From Anaerotignum lactatifermentans (GTDB lineage: Bacteria; Bacillota; Clostridia; Lachnospirales; Anaerotignaceae): a stretch of 64,000 bases of DNA. Location: assembly GCF_016902535.1 (NCBI RefSeq), contig NZ_JACSNY010000003.1:186001-250000 (forward strand). The letters run 5' to 3'. The notes below the pieces were generated by a model. That model saw only the letters and a list, made by a program, of their open reading frames with translations. It was not told the DNA's origin and ran no database searches. This document shows, one piece after another, positions 10,243 through 18,326 of the stretch (positions within the stretch are counted from its first letter, which is position 1; every line of letters starts with the position of its first letter). A program made the position numbers and the translations under genes.

Positions 10243-11295
10243 ATGAGTAAAGGTATTTATGTAGTAGTTGAACAAAGAAGCGGTAAGGTTCAGAACGTAG
10301 GTCTGGAACTGATCGGCGAAGCTACAAGACTGAAAGCAGACCTGAAAGACGATGTATACGCAGTTCTGCTGGGCAGCGACATCGAAGGCGAAGTAGACAA
10401 ACTGTATCACTATGGTGCAGATAAGGTTATCCTGGTAGATCATCCTTACCTGAAAGAGTATGTAACAGAACCCTACACAAAGGCTGTTACAGAAATCATC
10501 AAAGCTTATGATCCTGAAATCATGCTGTTCGGCGCTTCTTCCATCGGCCGTGACGTTGCACCTCGTGTAGCAAGCCGTGTAAGAACAGGTCTGGTTGCTG
10601 ATACAACAGGTCTGAGAATGGCAAAAACACAGGAAGAATATGACAAAGAAGCTTCCATGGGCTGCGCAGACCCTACAAGAGCTCTGCTGATGACTCGTCC
10701 CGCATTCGGCGGTAACATCATGGCTACACTGATGTGCCCCAGAACAAAACCTCAGATGGCTACTGTTCGTCCCGGCGTTATGAAGAGAATCGAAAAGGAC
10801 GAAACAAGAAAAGGCGAACTGATTAAATTCGACGTAAACTTCACAGAAGCAGACATGAACGTAGAAATTCTGGAAGTTGTAAAATCCGATAAGAAATCCG
10901 TAGACCTGACAGAAGCAAAACTGATCGTATCCGGTGGTCGTGGTATCGGCGGTCCTCAGGGCTTCGACATGATCAGAGACGTTGCAGACGCACTGGGCGC
11001 TGAAGTTGGTTCCTCCAGAGCATGTGTAGACGCTGGCTGGATCGAAAAAGATCGTCAGGTAGGTCAGACAGGTAAGACAGTACGTCCCGACCTGTACATG
11101 GCTTGCGGTATTTCCGGCGCTATTCAGCACGTTGCTGGTATGGAAGGTTCCGAACTGGTTATCTCCATCAACAAGAACGACACAGCTCCTATTTTCGAAG
11201 TATCTGACCTGGGTATCGTAGGTGACGTAAAACAGATCCTGCCTAAACTGGCTGAAGCTATCAGAAAATACAAAGCTACAAAAGCTACAAACTAA
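10243..11295 (+). CDS. etfA: Electron transfer flavoprotein subunit alpha
   Basis: FAD-binding ETF subunit, partner of the preceding EtfB. 350 residues, ATG 10243 after AAGGAGG. The C-terminal FAD domain is clear: SGGRGIGGPQGF, GSSRACVDAGWIEKDRQVGQTGKTVRPDLYMACGISGAIQH, and INKNDTAPIFEVSDLGIVGD near the end. There is no N-terminal ferredoxin domain. Last gene of the acd-etfB-etfA unit, closed by a terminator at 11315-11348. Confidence 0.95.
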   Translation: MSKGIYVVVEQRSGKVQNVGLELIGEATRLKADLKDDVYAVLLGSDIEGEVDKLYHYGADKVILVDHPYLKEYVTEPYTKAVTEIIKAYDPEIMLFGASSIGRDVAPRVASRVRTGLVADTTGLRMAKTQEEYDKEASMGCADPTRALLMTRPAFGGNIMATLMCPRTKPQMATVRPGVMKRIEKDETRKGELIKFDVNFTEADMNVEILEVVKSDKKSVDLTEAKLIVSGGRGIGGPQGFDMIRDVADALGAEVGSSRACVDAGWIEKDRQVGQTGKTVRPDLYMACGISGAIQHVAGMEGSELVISINKNDTAPIFEVSDLGIVGDVKQILPKLAEAIRKYKATKATN

Positions 11296-11314
11296 TTTCT
11301 GCATAAGAAAGAGC

Positions 11315-11348
11315 AAAAAGGGCTTCCCGCAAGGGAAGCTCTTTTTTT
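11315..11348 (+). terminator. Intrinsic terminator of acd-etfBA
   Basis: A 14-bp stem (11315-11328 with 11333-11346, one G-U), GCAA tetraloop, with the T-run forming the 3' side of the stem and continuing to 11348. Confidence 0.93.
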
Positions 11349-11400
11349 GGTGCGTGAAAGACAAGGTTTATGAGAGTATGATGAGGAAAGCCGGCGAAAA

Positions 11401-11429
11401 TAGACTTTGCTGGGGAAGTATGCTATAAT
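11401..11429 (+). promoter_or_regulatory. Promoter of relQ-cls
   Basis: TAGACT (11401-11406) and TATAAT (11424-11429), 17-base spacing, with an extended -10 (TGC directly before TATAAT). About 75 bases before the chosen relQ start. Confidence 0.65.
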
Positions 11430-11503
11430 AGTCGAAATGACGAAATTTGTCAAAAACTTCCGGTTTTAGAGCAGATGGAAGAGAAACGATGGAAGGTGAG
11501 AAT

Positions 11504-12178
11504 ATGATTGAGAAAGAAATGCAGTTTCGATTCAAAGATATTTTTGAAATGGAGCATCCGGAGATTATTTTAAAAAGAGCACAGCCTTTTATAGAGTTAA
11601 TGATGGAATATCAGTGTGCGCTGATGGAAGTGGAGACAAAGCTGAATGTCCTGAACGAGGAATTTGCGTCGAAATACAAAAGAAACCCCTTTGAGTCCAT
11701 CAAGTCCAGAATCAAAGAGCCTTTGAGCATCATCAATAAGATGAAGCGCAAGGGATTTGAGATGTCTGTGGAAAGCATGGAAAAGAACTTATTTGATATT
11801 GCGGGGATTCGGGTAATCTGTTCCTTTTGTGATGATATTTACACTATTGCGGAGCTTTTGACCCGTCAGGACGACATTATTCTGGTGGAGACAAAGGACT
11901 ATATCAAGAATCCCAAGGCCAATGGATACAGAAGTCTGCATCTGATTCTGGATATTCCCATTTTCCTTTCTACGGGGAAAAAGCACATGAAGGTAGAAGT
12001 ACAGTTTCGGACCATTGCCATGGATTTTTGGGCAAGTCTGGAGCACAAGCTGAAATACAAAAAGGATATCGAACATTCGGAAGAAATCGCGGAGGAATTA
12101 AAGGATTGTGCGGATGTGATCGCCACTATGGACTGCAAGATGCAGGAGATCAGGAATAAGATAGAGGGGAATTTATGA
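11504..12178 (+). CDS. relQ: Small alarmone synthetase, RelQ/YjbM type GTP pyrophosphokinase
   Basis: Transfers pyrophosphate from ATP to GDP/GTP to make (p)ppGpp. 224 residues containing only the synthetase fold; there is no HD hydrolase, TGS or ACT domain, so it is a short SAS rather than a long Rel. ATG 11504 follows GGAAGGTGAG and is preferred over the upstream in-frame ATG 11447, which has no ribosome site. Motifs are SIKSRIKEPLSIINKMKRKG (ATP-binding side), IAGIRVICSF, KNPKANGYRSLHL and VEVQFRT with the downstream SLEHKLKYKK. It overlaps cls by ATGA, so the two are translationally coupled. Confidence 0.88.
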   Translation: MIEKEMQFRFKDIFEMEHPEIILKRAQPFIELMMEYQCALMEVETKLNVLNEEFASKYKRNPFESIKSRIKEPLSIINKMKRKGFEMSVESMEKNLFDIAGIRVICSFCDDIYTIAELLTRQDDIILVETKDYIKNPKANGYRSLHLILDIPIFLSTGKKHMKVEVQFRTIAMDFWASLEHKLKYKKDIEHSEEIAEELKDCADVIATMDCKMQEIRNKIEGNL

Positions 12179-13749
12179 AAAATGAAGAAAAAGAACATTT
12201 AATGATACTGGAAAGAAGCCGAAGCGGCGTGCATCGCGCCATTTTTGGCCGTGCAACGGTGATTGCGTTGCTGGTAGCCATTCAGGCGGTATTCATGATT
12301 ATGATATTTGATGTATTCAGCAAGAATGTACCCTATGTGTTTGGGGGACACATGGTATTTGCGCTGATGATTACATTGGTGATTATCAACCGGCCGGGGA
12401 ATCCGCAGATGCAGCTGCCATGGGTCATTATTACGCTGATTTCGCCCATTGTGGGTGGTTTGCTCTATTTATTTGTGGAGACACATCCGGGACAGCGTAT
12501 TTTGGAAAAACGCCTGGAGGCATTATACAAGGAAACGGAAAAATACATCCAGCAGGATGAGGGTGTTTTGGAACGGCTGGAAAAAGAGGATGTAGGAACG
12601 GCCAACATGGCCAGATATATCCGCAGGCATGGCAATCACTTTGTATATGAAAATACGGAAGCGGTATTTTTCCCTCTGGGGGAATACAAGTTCCAGGCGA
12701 TGCTGGAAGAACTGGAAAAAGCGGAACATTATATCTTTCTGGAGTATTTTATTGTGGAAAAAGGGGAAATGTGGAGCAGGATACTGGAAATTCTGAAACG
12801 AAAGATAGACGAGGGCGTAGAGGTTCGGATGATGTATGATGGGACCTGTGCCTTCAATTATCTGCCCTATAATTATCCTAAGGAAATGGAGAAAATCGGG
12901 ATAAAATGCAAGATGTTTTCGCCTATCCGCCCGGTGCTTTCCACCCATTACAATAACAGAGACCACAGAAAAATACTGGTGATTGACGGGAAGGTAGGCT
13001 TTACCGGCGGCGTAAATATCGGGGATGAATACATCAACCGGAAAGAGAAATACGGCCACTGGAAGGATACAGCGGTAATGCTGAAAGGAGATGCCGTGGA
13101 GGGCTTGACACAGATGTTTTTGCAGATGTGGAACGTCACAGAACGGAAGGAGAACTACGAGCAGTATTTGCCGGGAGTTAAGGAAAAGAAAAGTAAGGAT
13201 CTGGGGTTTGTACTGCCTTTTGGGGACAGCCCCTTTGATGCGGAACTGATTGGGGAGACGGTTTACCGGGATATCTTGGATCGAGCGGAAAAATATGTGC
13301 ATATTATGACGCCGTATCTGATTATAGATGATCTGATGGTGGCCTCTTTGACCTACGCGGCGAAACGGGGCGTAGATGTGAAGCTGATTCTGCCTCATAT
13401 CCCTGACAAGAAGACTCCTTTTGCACTGGCGAGAGGGCATTATCGCCAGCTGTTGAAGGCAGGCGTAAAGATTTATGAATATACGCCGGGCTTTGTTCAT
13501 GCGAAGATTTTTGTCAGCGATGACAAAAAGGCAGTGGTGGGCACCATCAATCTGGATTACCGTAGTCTGTATCTGCACTTTGAATGTGGCGCTTTCTTCT
13601 ATCAGGCGCCAGTGGTATATGATGTAGAGGCGGACTATCAAAAGACGCTGGAGCAGTGTGAAGAGATCAAGCTGGGGGATGGGAAAAAATGGCCTCTGTC
13701 TCAGCGGATCGTTGGAAAGCTCTTAAAGGTATTGGCACCGCTGATGTAA
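12175..13749 (+). CDS. cls: Cardiolipin synthase (phospholipase D family)
   Basis: Membrane enzyme that condenses two phosphatidylglycerols to cardiolipin and glycerol. 524 residues. Two N-terminal membrane segments (about residues 23-45 and 55-80) are followed by two HKD domains. The first reads DHRKILVIDGKVGFTGGVNIGDEY (about residues 262-285) and the second GFVHAKIFVSDDKKAVVGTINLDYRS (about residues 440-465); each carries the catalytic histidine and lysine. It starts inside the relQ stop (ATGA at 12175). A terminator lies at 13795-13829. Confidence 0.93.
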   Translation: MKNEEKEHLMILERSRSGVHRAIFGRATVIALLVAIQAVFMIMIFDVFSKNVPYVFGGHMVFALMITLVIINRPGNPQMQLPWVIITLISPIVGGLLYLFVETHPGQRILEKRLEALYKETEKYIQQDEGVLERLEKEDVGTANMARYIRRHGNHFVYENTEAVFFPLGEYKFQAMLEELEKAEHYIFLEYFIVEKGEMWSRILEILKRKIDEGVEVRMMYDGTCAFNYLPYNYPKEMEKIGIKCKMFSPIRPVLSTHYNNRDHRKILVIDGKVGFTGGVNIGDEYINRKEKYGHWKDTAVMLKGDAVEGLTQMFLQMWNVTERKENYEQYLPGVKEKKSKDLGFVLPFGDSPFDAELIGETVYRDILDRAEKYVHIMTPYLIIDDLMVASLTYAAKRGVDVKLILPHIPDKKTPFALARGHYRQLLKAGVKIYEYTPGFVHAKIFVSDDKKAVVGTINLDYRSLYLHFECGAFFYQAPVVYDVEADYQKTLEQCEEIKLGDGKKWPLSQRIVGKLLKVLAPLM

Positions 13750-13794
13750 ACGAAGAATCATCAGCATGGCCATAAAAAAATATTGGAATAAAAT

Positions 13795-13829
13795 AGCTGG
13801 AATCCAAAGGAGGGTTCCGGCTTTTTTAT
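13795..13829 (+). terminator. Intrinsic terminator of relQ-cls
   Basis: AGCTGGAATCC (13795-13805) pairs with 13812-13822 around a 6-base loop and is followed by TTTTTATTTT. It belongs to the recurrent GCTGGAATCC terminator family of this window. Confidence 0.85.
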
Positions 13830-14036
13830 TTTGGTAGGCGAAGGACGAAGGTTTTTTATGGAGAAAAGGTCGAAAAAATGCGGAGAAAAAGAGGAATGGA
13901 CCGCCAGCAGTCGACAGATTGCGCGGGAAAGGCGTGGTATCATATGGAAAAACGATTCCGGACAGGCTGAGAATGGGGCAACGCCTGTTGGAAAAGGCAG
14001 TGGATACCGCGGCCATAAGACAAGGGAGGAGACAGG

Positions 14037-15200
14037 ATGCAGTATTTTTTCGACGGAGATAATAATTTATACGGCTATGGCACAGAAGAGCGGGAGGACG
14101 GCTTTACACTGCCCTCCAAGATCCGGCAGATGGGCGCCATTGAGGATGGGCTGAAAATATATATGGAGGATTATGTATATACCTATTTGTATCAATACGG
14201 GAAGAGTGCCGGAGGAACGGAAAAGCTGGCGGCACTGGTGGGACAGCATTTGGTCATAGACGATCAGGAGACGTTGGTAATCTGCGGCGCCATTCAGGGG
14301 AAGTCTGCCAAAGAGGAAGGCGGAAGTCTGCGCTTTGGGGATGAAACATGGGAATACATCGGCAGCCAGATGGAAAAATATTTCAAAGGAATGACGTTGG
14401 TAGGATGGGTTCATTGTCAGCCGGGGTTCGGTTCTCTGCTGATGGCCAGAGACGAAGAGTTTCATCGGGCATATTTTCAGGAGCGCTGGCAGGTGCTTTT
14501 TGTGGTGGACTGCCTGGATAAAATGGACAGCTTTTACATATATCAGAAGGAAAGCGGCGGGTTACAGCAGGCGAAGGGGTATTTTCTGTACTATGAGAAA
14601 AACGAGGAAATGCAGGAATATATGCTGGATCATCATGTAGGCAAAAGAAAAGAGGCGGAGACAGCGAAACCAGAGCCGGCCGCGGAGGAAGGAGAGAGAA
14701 AGCGGCGGCGGCCAACGCCAGAGGAGCGGATCGATGCGGCACAGGAGATCCGCCGGGTATTGCAGAAAAGAGCGAAGGCGGCGGAGGCGGCACAGAAAAG
14801 CCGATATACCATGCTGGCGGCGGTAAGCGGTATGCTTTGTCTGGTGTGTGTATGCATGGGGTTTGGATTCATGAAAGGGCTGGAACGTCTTCAAAGTGTG
14901 GAGAACCGGCTGGCGGCGGTGCAGACCTCTTATACAGCGTTGGCAGAGGATATAGAAGGTGTAAAGTCACAGGCGGTGTTTTCCGCCATGGCTCTGGTTA
15001 CAGAAGACAAAGAGAGCGAAGAAACAAAAAAAGATGAGACAGAGGAAGTACGGACCCATATTGTGGAGGAGGGAGAGACATTAGGGTATATCAGCAGAAA
15101 ATATTATGGGGACAATTCCGGCGTAGAGCGGATCATGGAGGCCAACGGAATAGAGGATGCCAATAAAATCATCTGCGGACAGGAATTGCGTATTCCCTAA
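14037..15200 (+). CDS. Membrane protein with degenerate JAMM/MPN-like domain and C-terminal LysM domain
   Basis: 387 residues, ATG 14037 after GAGGAGACAGG. Residues about 20-170 resemble a JAB/MPN metalloprotease fold: GWVHCQPGFGSLLMARD lines up with the JAMM motif HxHx7SxxD, but the second histidine is Gln and the serine is Met, so zinc catalysis is unlikely. A charged region (about 205-260, rich in K/E/R) precedes one membrane helix (about residues 262-284). A short coiled stretch follows, then a LysM domain (about 340-387, EEGETLGYISRKYYGDNSG to GQELRIP) that should bind peptidoglycan. Topology suggests a cytosolic pseudo-JAMM linked to a wall-binding tail. It is immediately upstream of the particle cluster but separated from it by a terminator. 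Function unknown. Confidence 0.7.
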   Translation: MQYFFDGDNNLYGYGTEEREDGFTLPSKIRQMGAIEDGLKIYMEDYVYTYLYQYGKSAGGTEKLAALVGQHLVIDDQETLVICGAIQGKSAKEEGGSLRFGDETWEYIGSQMEKYFKGMTLVGWVHCQPGFGSLLMARDEEFHRAYFQERWQVLFVVDCLDKMDSFYIYQKESGGLQQAKGYFLYYEKNEEMQEYMLDHHVGKRKEAETAKPEPAAEEGERKRRRPTPEERIDAAQEIRRVLQKRAKAAEAAQKSRYTMLAAVSGMLCLVCVCMGFGFMKGLERLQSVENRLAAVQTSYTALAEDIEGVKSQAVFSAMALVTEDKESEETKKDETEEVRTHIVEEGETLGYISRKYYGDNSGVERIMEANGIEDANKIICGQELRIP

Positions 15201-15282
15201 TAGAAGAAACCGACATGGTTTTCGCAAAAAAGCGGATAACATACAAAACGGTCATAGGGGAAAGTTTCCCGGGAAAACAAAG

Positions 15283-15328
15283 ATCGCTGGAATCCTTGCG
15301 GCGCAAGGAATTCCAGCGATTTTCTTTT
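15283..15328 (+). terminator. Intrinsic terminator after the LysM protein gene
   Basis: Long stem ATCGCTGGAATCCTTGC (15283-15299) paired with 15303-15320 (one bulge), loop GGC, then TTTCTTTT. Another member of the GCTGGAATCC family. It separates the upstream gene from the convergent repressor gene. Confidence 0.9.
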
Positions 15329-15364
15329 GCGTAGGGCTGCTTTTTCAATGTTTTTTATGGGAAA

Positions 15365-15997
15365 TCAGACACGGAATTTGACATGGAGGACTTTGCCGAT
15401 AATACGCAGGCGGGAGGATTCCTCCGGCGTAAACAGCAAAGGGGCGTATTTGGGGTTTTCCGCCTGAAGAATAATCAAATCGTTTTTTTTCAGGACGCGT
15501 TTTAAGGTAGCGTTTTCGCCGTCCACCATGACGACAGCGATATCCCCATTTTCTACATCTTCCTGTTTACGGACGAAGACCAGATCCCCGGGACAGATGC
15601 GGGCGTTCACCATACTATCGCCCTCCACACGCAGATAAAAGCAGGTATAGCCCGGCGGAATCTCACTGGCGTCCACAGTTTCATATTCCTCAATGTCCTC
15701 CAGAGCCAAGGTGGGCAGGCCCGCATGGACGGCACCCAGAACAGGGACCCGCACAGAGGGGGACGTTGGATGAATCCCGGCGGGAAGATAGCCGCAGGCG
15801 GACATCAGTTCTTCATAAGAAACCTGGGGTCCGGCGATGGCCTTCAGCAGATCGGGAGAAGGCGGGCGGTCCAGACGCAGATTCAGATATTTGGAAAGAT
15901 ACGTACGGTTGAACCCGGTACGTTCGGCAAATTCGGTGGTGGTAGCCCCATTGAGCAGTTTTTCCAGCTGCTGGCGAAAAAGATATTTCTGGAACAT
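15365..15997 (-). CDS. Phage-type repressor, XRE HTH plus S24 self-cleaving peptidase domain
   Basis: 210 residues. The N-terminal helix-turn-helix (about residues 10-50, LEKLLNGATTTEFAERTGFN followed by RTYLSKYLNLRL) differs from the winged helix of host LexA. The C-terminal half (about 85-210) is a LexA/CI-type S24 domain: a cleavage-site-like HAGLP, the nucleophile serine in GDSMVNARICPGDLVFV, and the general-base lysine in GENATLKRV. It should repress until RecA-stimulated autocleavage. Divergent from the structural genes; start 15997 follows AAAGGAGG. Most likely it binds the palindrome at 16112-16137 and keeps the cluster silent. Confidence 0.88.
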   Translation of the reverse strand: MFQKYLFRQQLEKLLNGATTTEFAERTGFNRTYLSKYLNLRLDRPPSPDLLKAIAGPQVSYEELMSACGYLPAGIHPTSPSVRVPVLGAVHAGLPTLALEDIEEYETVDASEIPPGYTCFYLRVEGDSMVNARICPGDLVFVRKQEDVENGDIAVVMVDGENATLKRVLKKNDLIILQAENPKYAPLLFTPEESSRLRIIGKVLHVKFRV

Positions 15998-16040
15998 GAG
16001 GCGGCCTCCTTTCTATAAAAAGATAGCGGGATTTTTCTTG

Positions 16041-16069
16041 AGTATACCAGAAGATAGGAAAAGGGGCAA
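16041..16069 (-). promoter_or_regulatory. Promoter of the S24 repressor gene
   Basis: On the minus strand, TTGCCC (complement of 16064-16069) and TATACT (complement of 16041-16046) are 17 bases apart. It lies 45 bases upstream of the repressor start. Confidence 0.65.
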
Positions 16070-16085
16070 CAGAATGTGAATTAAG

Positions 16086-16114
16086 TTGACAAACAGAAAA
16101 TAAAATGGTATATT
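16086..16114 (+). promoter_or_regulatory. Promoter of the particle cluster
   Basis: TTGACA (16086-16091) and TATATT (16109-16114), exactly 17 bases apart. The -10 overlaps the palindromic operator at 16112-16137, so repressor binding would block polymerase directly. Confidence 0.85.
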
Positions 16115-16137
16115 ATGAGAACAAATGTTCGCATAAT
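16112..16137. promoter_or_regulatory. 26-bp palindromic operator with SOS-box core
   Basis: Half sites ATTATGAGAACA and TGTTCGCATAAT flank a central AA; 11 of 12 positions are symmetric. The core GAACAAATGTTC fits the Gram-positive DinR/LexA consensus GAAC-N4-GTTC. It overlaps the -10 of the structural promoter. It may be bound by the adjacent S24 repressor, by host LexA, or by both. Confidence 0.85.
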
Positions 16138-16209
16138 GTGACGGAGAAAAAGTATAGAACGAATACAAATCTATTGAGTGTGAAAAAAATTAACAAATGG
16201 AGGGGAAGT

Positions 16210-16638
16210 ATGGGAGGAAAAATGCATGCGTTTTTGGAGAAGGAGGCGGCCAGCCCCAAGGGGCAGATGAAACGGAAGCTGCTGCATTGGGGCGGCGCCA
16301 TGGAGATCTGTGCCAGAAAACAGGAGGAGATCCGGCGGCTGCTGCGGCTGCGGGAGGATTGCGCCGCATGGGAGGAGGAAGAAGGAAAGGTTTTAGGAGA
16401 GCGGTATGAAAATGAGACCAAAAGATTGCAGGAGGAGATCGAGCGGGTCCTTGCGGAAAAGGCGGATATGGACCGGCAGGTGGACAGGCTGCCGCCGGAG
16501 GAACAGCAGATGGTATACCTGCGGTATGTGAAGGGATACGGATACGATTATATTGCCATGAAAAAACATATGAGCCGGGCTACCTGTTTTCGGGTTTTGG
16601 ATCGAGCGCTGGAATTTTTGCTGGAGGAAGAAGGTTGA
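16210..16638 (+). CDS. Sigma-region-4-like / ArpU-like transcriptional regulator
   Basis: 142 residues from ATG 16210, chosen because GGAGGGGAAG precedes it directly; the open frame upstream has no site. A long charged helical region (about residues 40-100, likely coiled coil) is followed by a helix-turn-helix: LPPEEQQMVYLRYVKGYGYD, then YIAMKKHMSRATCFRVLDRALEFL. This is the layout of small phage regulators related to sigma region 4 (ArpU, DUF1492 or Xpf-like) that switch on late genes. It is the first gene behind the palindromic operator, so it is probably the positive regulator of the cluster. No strong structural promoter is seen immediately after it. Confidence 0.65.
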   Translation: MGGKMHAFLEKEAASPKGQMKRKLLHWGGAMEICARKQEEIRRLLRLREDCAAWEEEEGKVLGERYENETKRLQEEIERVLAEKADMDRQVDRLPPEEQQMVYLRYVKGYGYDYIAMKKHMSRATCFRVLDRALEFLLEEEG

Positions 16639-16696
16639 GACTCTTTGAGACTTTTTTTCTGCTAGGATAGGGGCTGTAAAAGAAAGGAGGGAGAAG

Positions 16697-17065
16697 ATGG
16701 GAAGCAAAAAGCAGCTGACACAACTTCAGAAAAAATACTGCGAAAGCGCGGCCCGGGGCAGGAATCCCACAGAGGCGGCCAGAGAGGCGGGATATCAAAA
16801 TCCGGCCAGAGCAGTAATAGCGCTGGAGAAGAATGAGCGCGTCCAGAGGGAAATCCTGCGGCAGAAGGAAGCGGCGAAAAAAGAAGCGGCACAGGAGGAA
16901 GAACCGGAGGTGGCGGATCAGGGGGAGATTCTGGAATTTCTGACACAGACCATGCGGGGAGATGAGGAACCCCGTATCCGCATGAAAGCGGCAGAGCTTT
17001 TGGGAAAGATGAAGGATACGGGAGAAAAGGAGGAACGCGTGGTGATTGTGGATGATGTGAAATGA
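16697..17065 (+). CDS. Phage terminase small subunit
   Basis: 122 residues, ATG 16697 after AAAGGAGGGAG. The N-terminal LTQLQKKYCESAARGRNPTE AAREAGYQNP region (about residues 7-36) is the helix-turn-helix of Terminase_2/XtmA-type small subunits that recognise DNA for packaging. The middle is a basic/acidic coiled region. The C-terminal VVIVDDVK is a common tail end in these proteins. The stop overlaps the large-subunit start (ATGA at 17062). It begins the structural part of the cluster. Confidence 0.85.
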   Translation: MGSKKQLTQLQKKYCESAARGRNPTEAAREAGYQNPARAVIALEKNERVQREILRQKEAAKKEAAQEEEPEVADQGEILEFLTQTMRGDEEPRIRMKAAELLGKMKDTGEKEERVVIVDDVK

Positions 17066-18309
17066 CACAGGAAAAGGCCATCCGGCTTTCTTCTGTCATA
17101 GGGCCCGGATTTTACGGGGTACACCGAAGTTTGATGCGGCAGGAATACACGCATTACTGGCTGAAAGGCGGCCGGGGCAGCGGAAAGTCCTCCTATATTT
17201 CCATTGAGATCATACTGGGGATCATGGCGGACCCGCAGGCCAATGCTGTGGTACTGCGAAAGGTGGCGGCGAATCTGAAGGACAGCGTGTTTGCCCAGCT
17301 TCTTTGGGCTGTACAGACCCTGGGCGTGGCGGAGGAATGGGAAAGCAAGGTTTCGCCTATGGAGATGATTTACAAAAAGACCGGACAGAAAATCATTTTC
17401 AAGGGGGCCGATCAGCCCAGAAAGATCAAGTCGGCGAAATTCCGCAGAGGATACGCCAAATACATCTGGTACGAGGAAGTGGACGAATTTTTAGGAATGG
17501 GGGAGATTCGGACCATCAATCAAAGCCTGATGCGGGGCGGCGAGAAATTTGCCGTGTTTTATTCCTATAATCCGCCCAAAAGTTTAAACAACTGGGTAAA
17601 TCAGGAATCTTTGGCAGAACGGGAGGACAAGTTGCTCCATCACAGTACTTATCTGGAGATGCCGAGAGAATGGCTGGGAGAGCCTTTTTTTCTGGAAGCG
17701 GAATACATGAAAGGACACAACGAAACGGCCTACCGGCACGAATATCTGGGAGAGGCGGTAGGAAGCGGCGGCGAGGTATTTCACAATCTGGTCTTTCGGC
17801 GGATCACAGAGGAGGAAATCGCGGCATTTGACCATGTGGCCAGAGGGCTGGACTGGGGCTATGCCGCGGACCCTCTGCATTATACGGTGAACCATTACGA
17901 CAGCACCAGACGGCGGCTCTATCTGTTTTACGAGATACACAAAACGGGGATGAGTAACCGGCTGCTGGCGGAGGAGATCCAAAAAGAAGGGCCGGGGCGG
18001 CAGCCAGTGGTCTGCGACAGCGCGGAACCGAAGTCTGTGGCAGAACTGCGGGACTACGGCATCATGGCGGTACCGGCGAAAAAAGGGCCGGACAGTGTGG
18101 CCTACGGCATGAAATGGCTGCAGGATCTGGAGGAGATCGTCATTGACCCGGCGAGATGTCCCTATACGGCAAAGGAATTTGGCGGATACGCACTGGAAAG
18201 TGACGGCATGGGCGGATGGAAAGCCAGATACCCGGACCGGGACAACCATTCCATCGACGCGGTACGTTACAGCCGGGAAGAGGATATGCGCCGGATCAGA
18301 ATACGGTAG
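17062..18309 (+). CDS. Phage terminase large subunit (PBSX/XtmB type)
   Basis: ATP-driven packaging motor and nuclease, 415 residues. Walker A is GGRGSGKSS (about residues 36-44), the Walker B-like strand is YIWYEEVDEF (about 134-143), and a motif III-like YSYNPPKS follows (about 168-175). The RNase H-like nuclease half shows GLDWGYAADP, VCDSAEPKS and a final NHSIDAVRYS acidic motif. All key acidic residues appear present, so an active motor is plausible. This argues against a headless tailocin and for DNA-packaging capacity. Confidence 0.93.
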   Translation: MTQEKAIRLSSVIGPGFYGVHRSLMRQEYTHYWLKGGRGSGKSSYISIEIILGIMADPQANAVVLRKVAANLKDSVFAQLLWAVQTLGVAEEWESKVSPMEMIYKKTGQKIIFKGADQPRKIKSAKFRRGYAKYIWYEEVDEFLGMGEIRTINQSLMRGGEKFAVFYSYNPPKSLNNWVNQESLAEREDKLLHHSTYLEMPREWLGEPFFLEAEYMKGHNETAYRHEYLGEAVGSGGEVFHNLVFRRITEEEIAAFDHVARGLDWGYAADPLHYTVNHYDSTRRRLYLFYEIHKTGMSNRLLAEEIQKEGPGRQPVVCDSAEPKSVAELRDYGIMAVPAKKGPDSVAYGMKWLQDLEEIVIDPARCPYTAKEFGGYALESDGMGGWKARYPDRDNHSIDAVRYSREEDMRRIRIR

Positions 18310-18326
18310 GAAAGAAGGAGGAAAAG

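Noticed and set aside
15365-15997. Host LexA
   Set aside because: The S24 half fits, but the N-terminus is an XRE-type helix-turn-helix, and it is divergent from phage genes, so it is a phage-type repressor.
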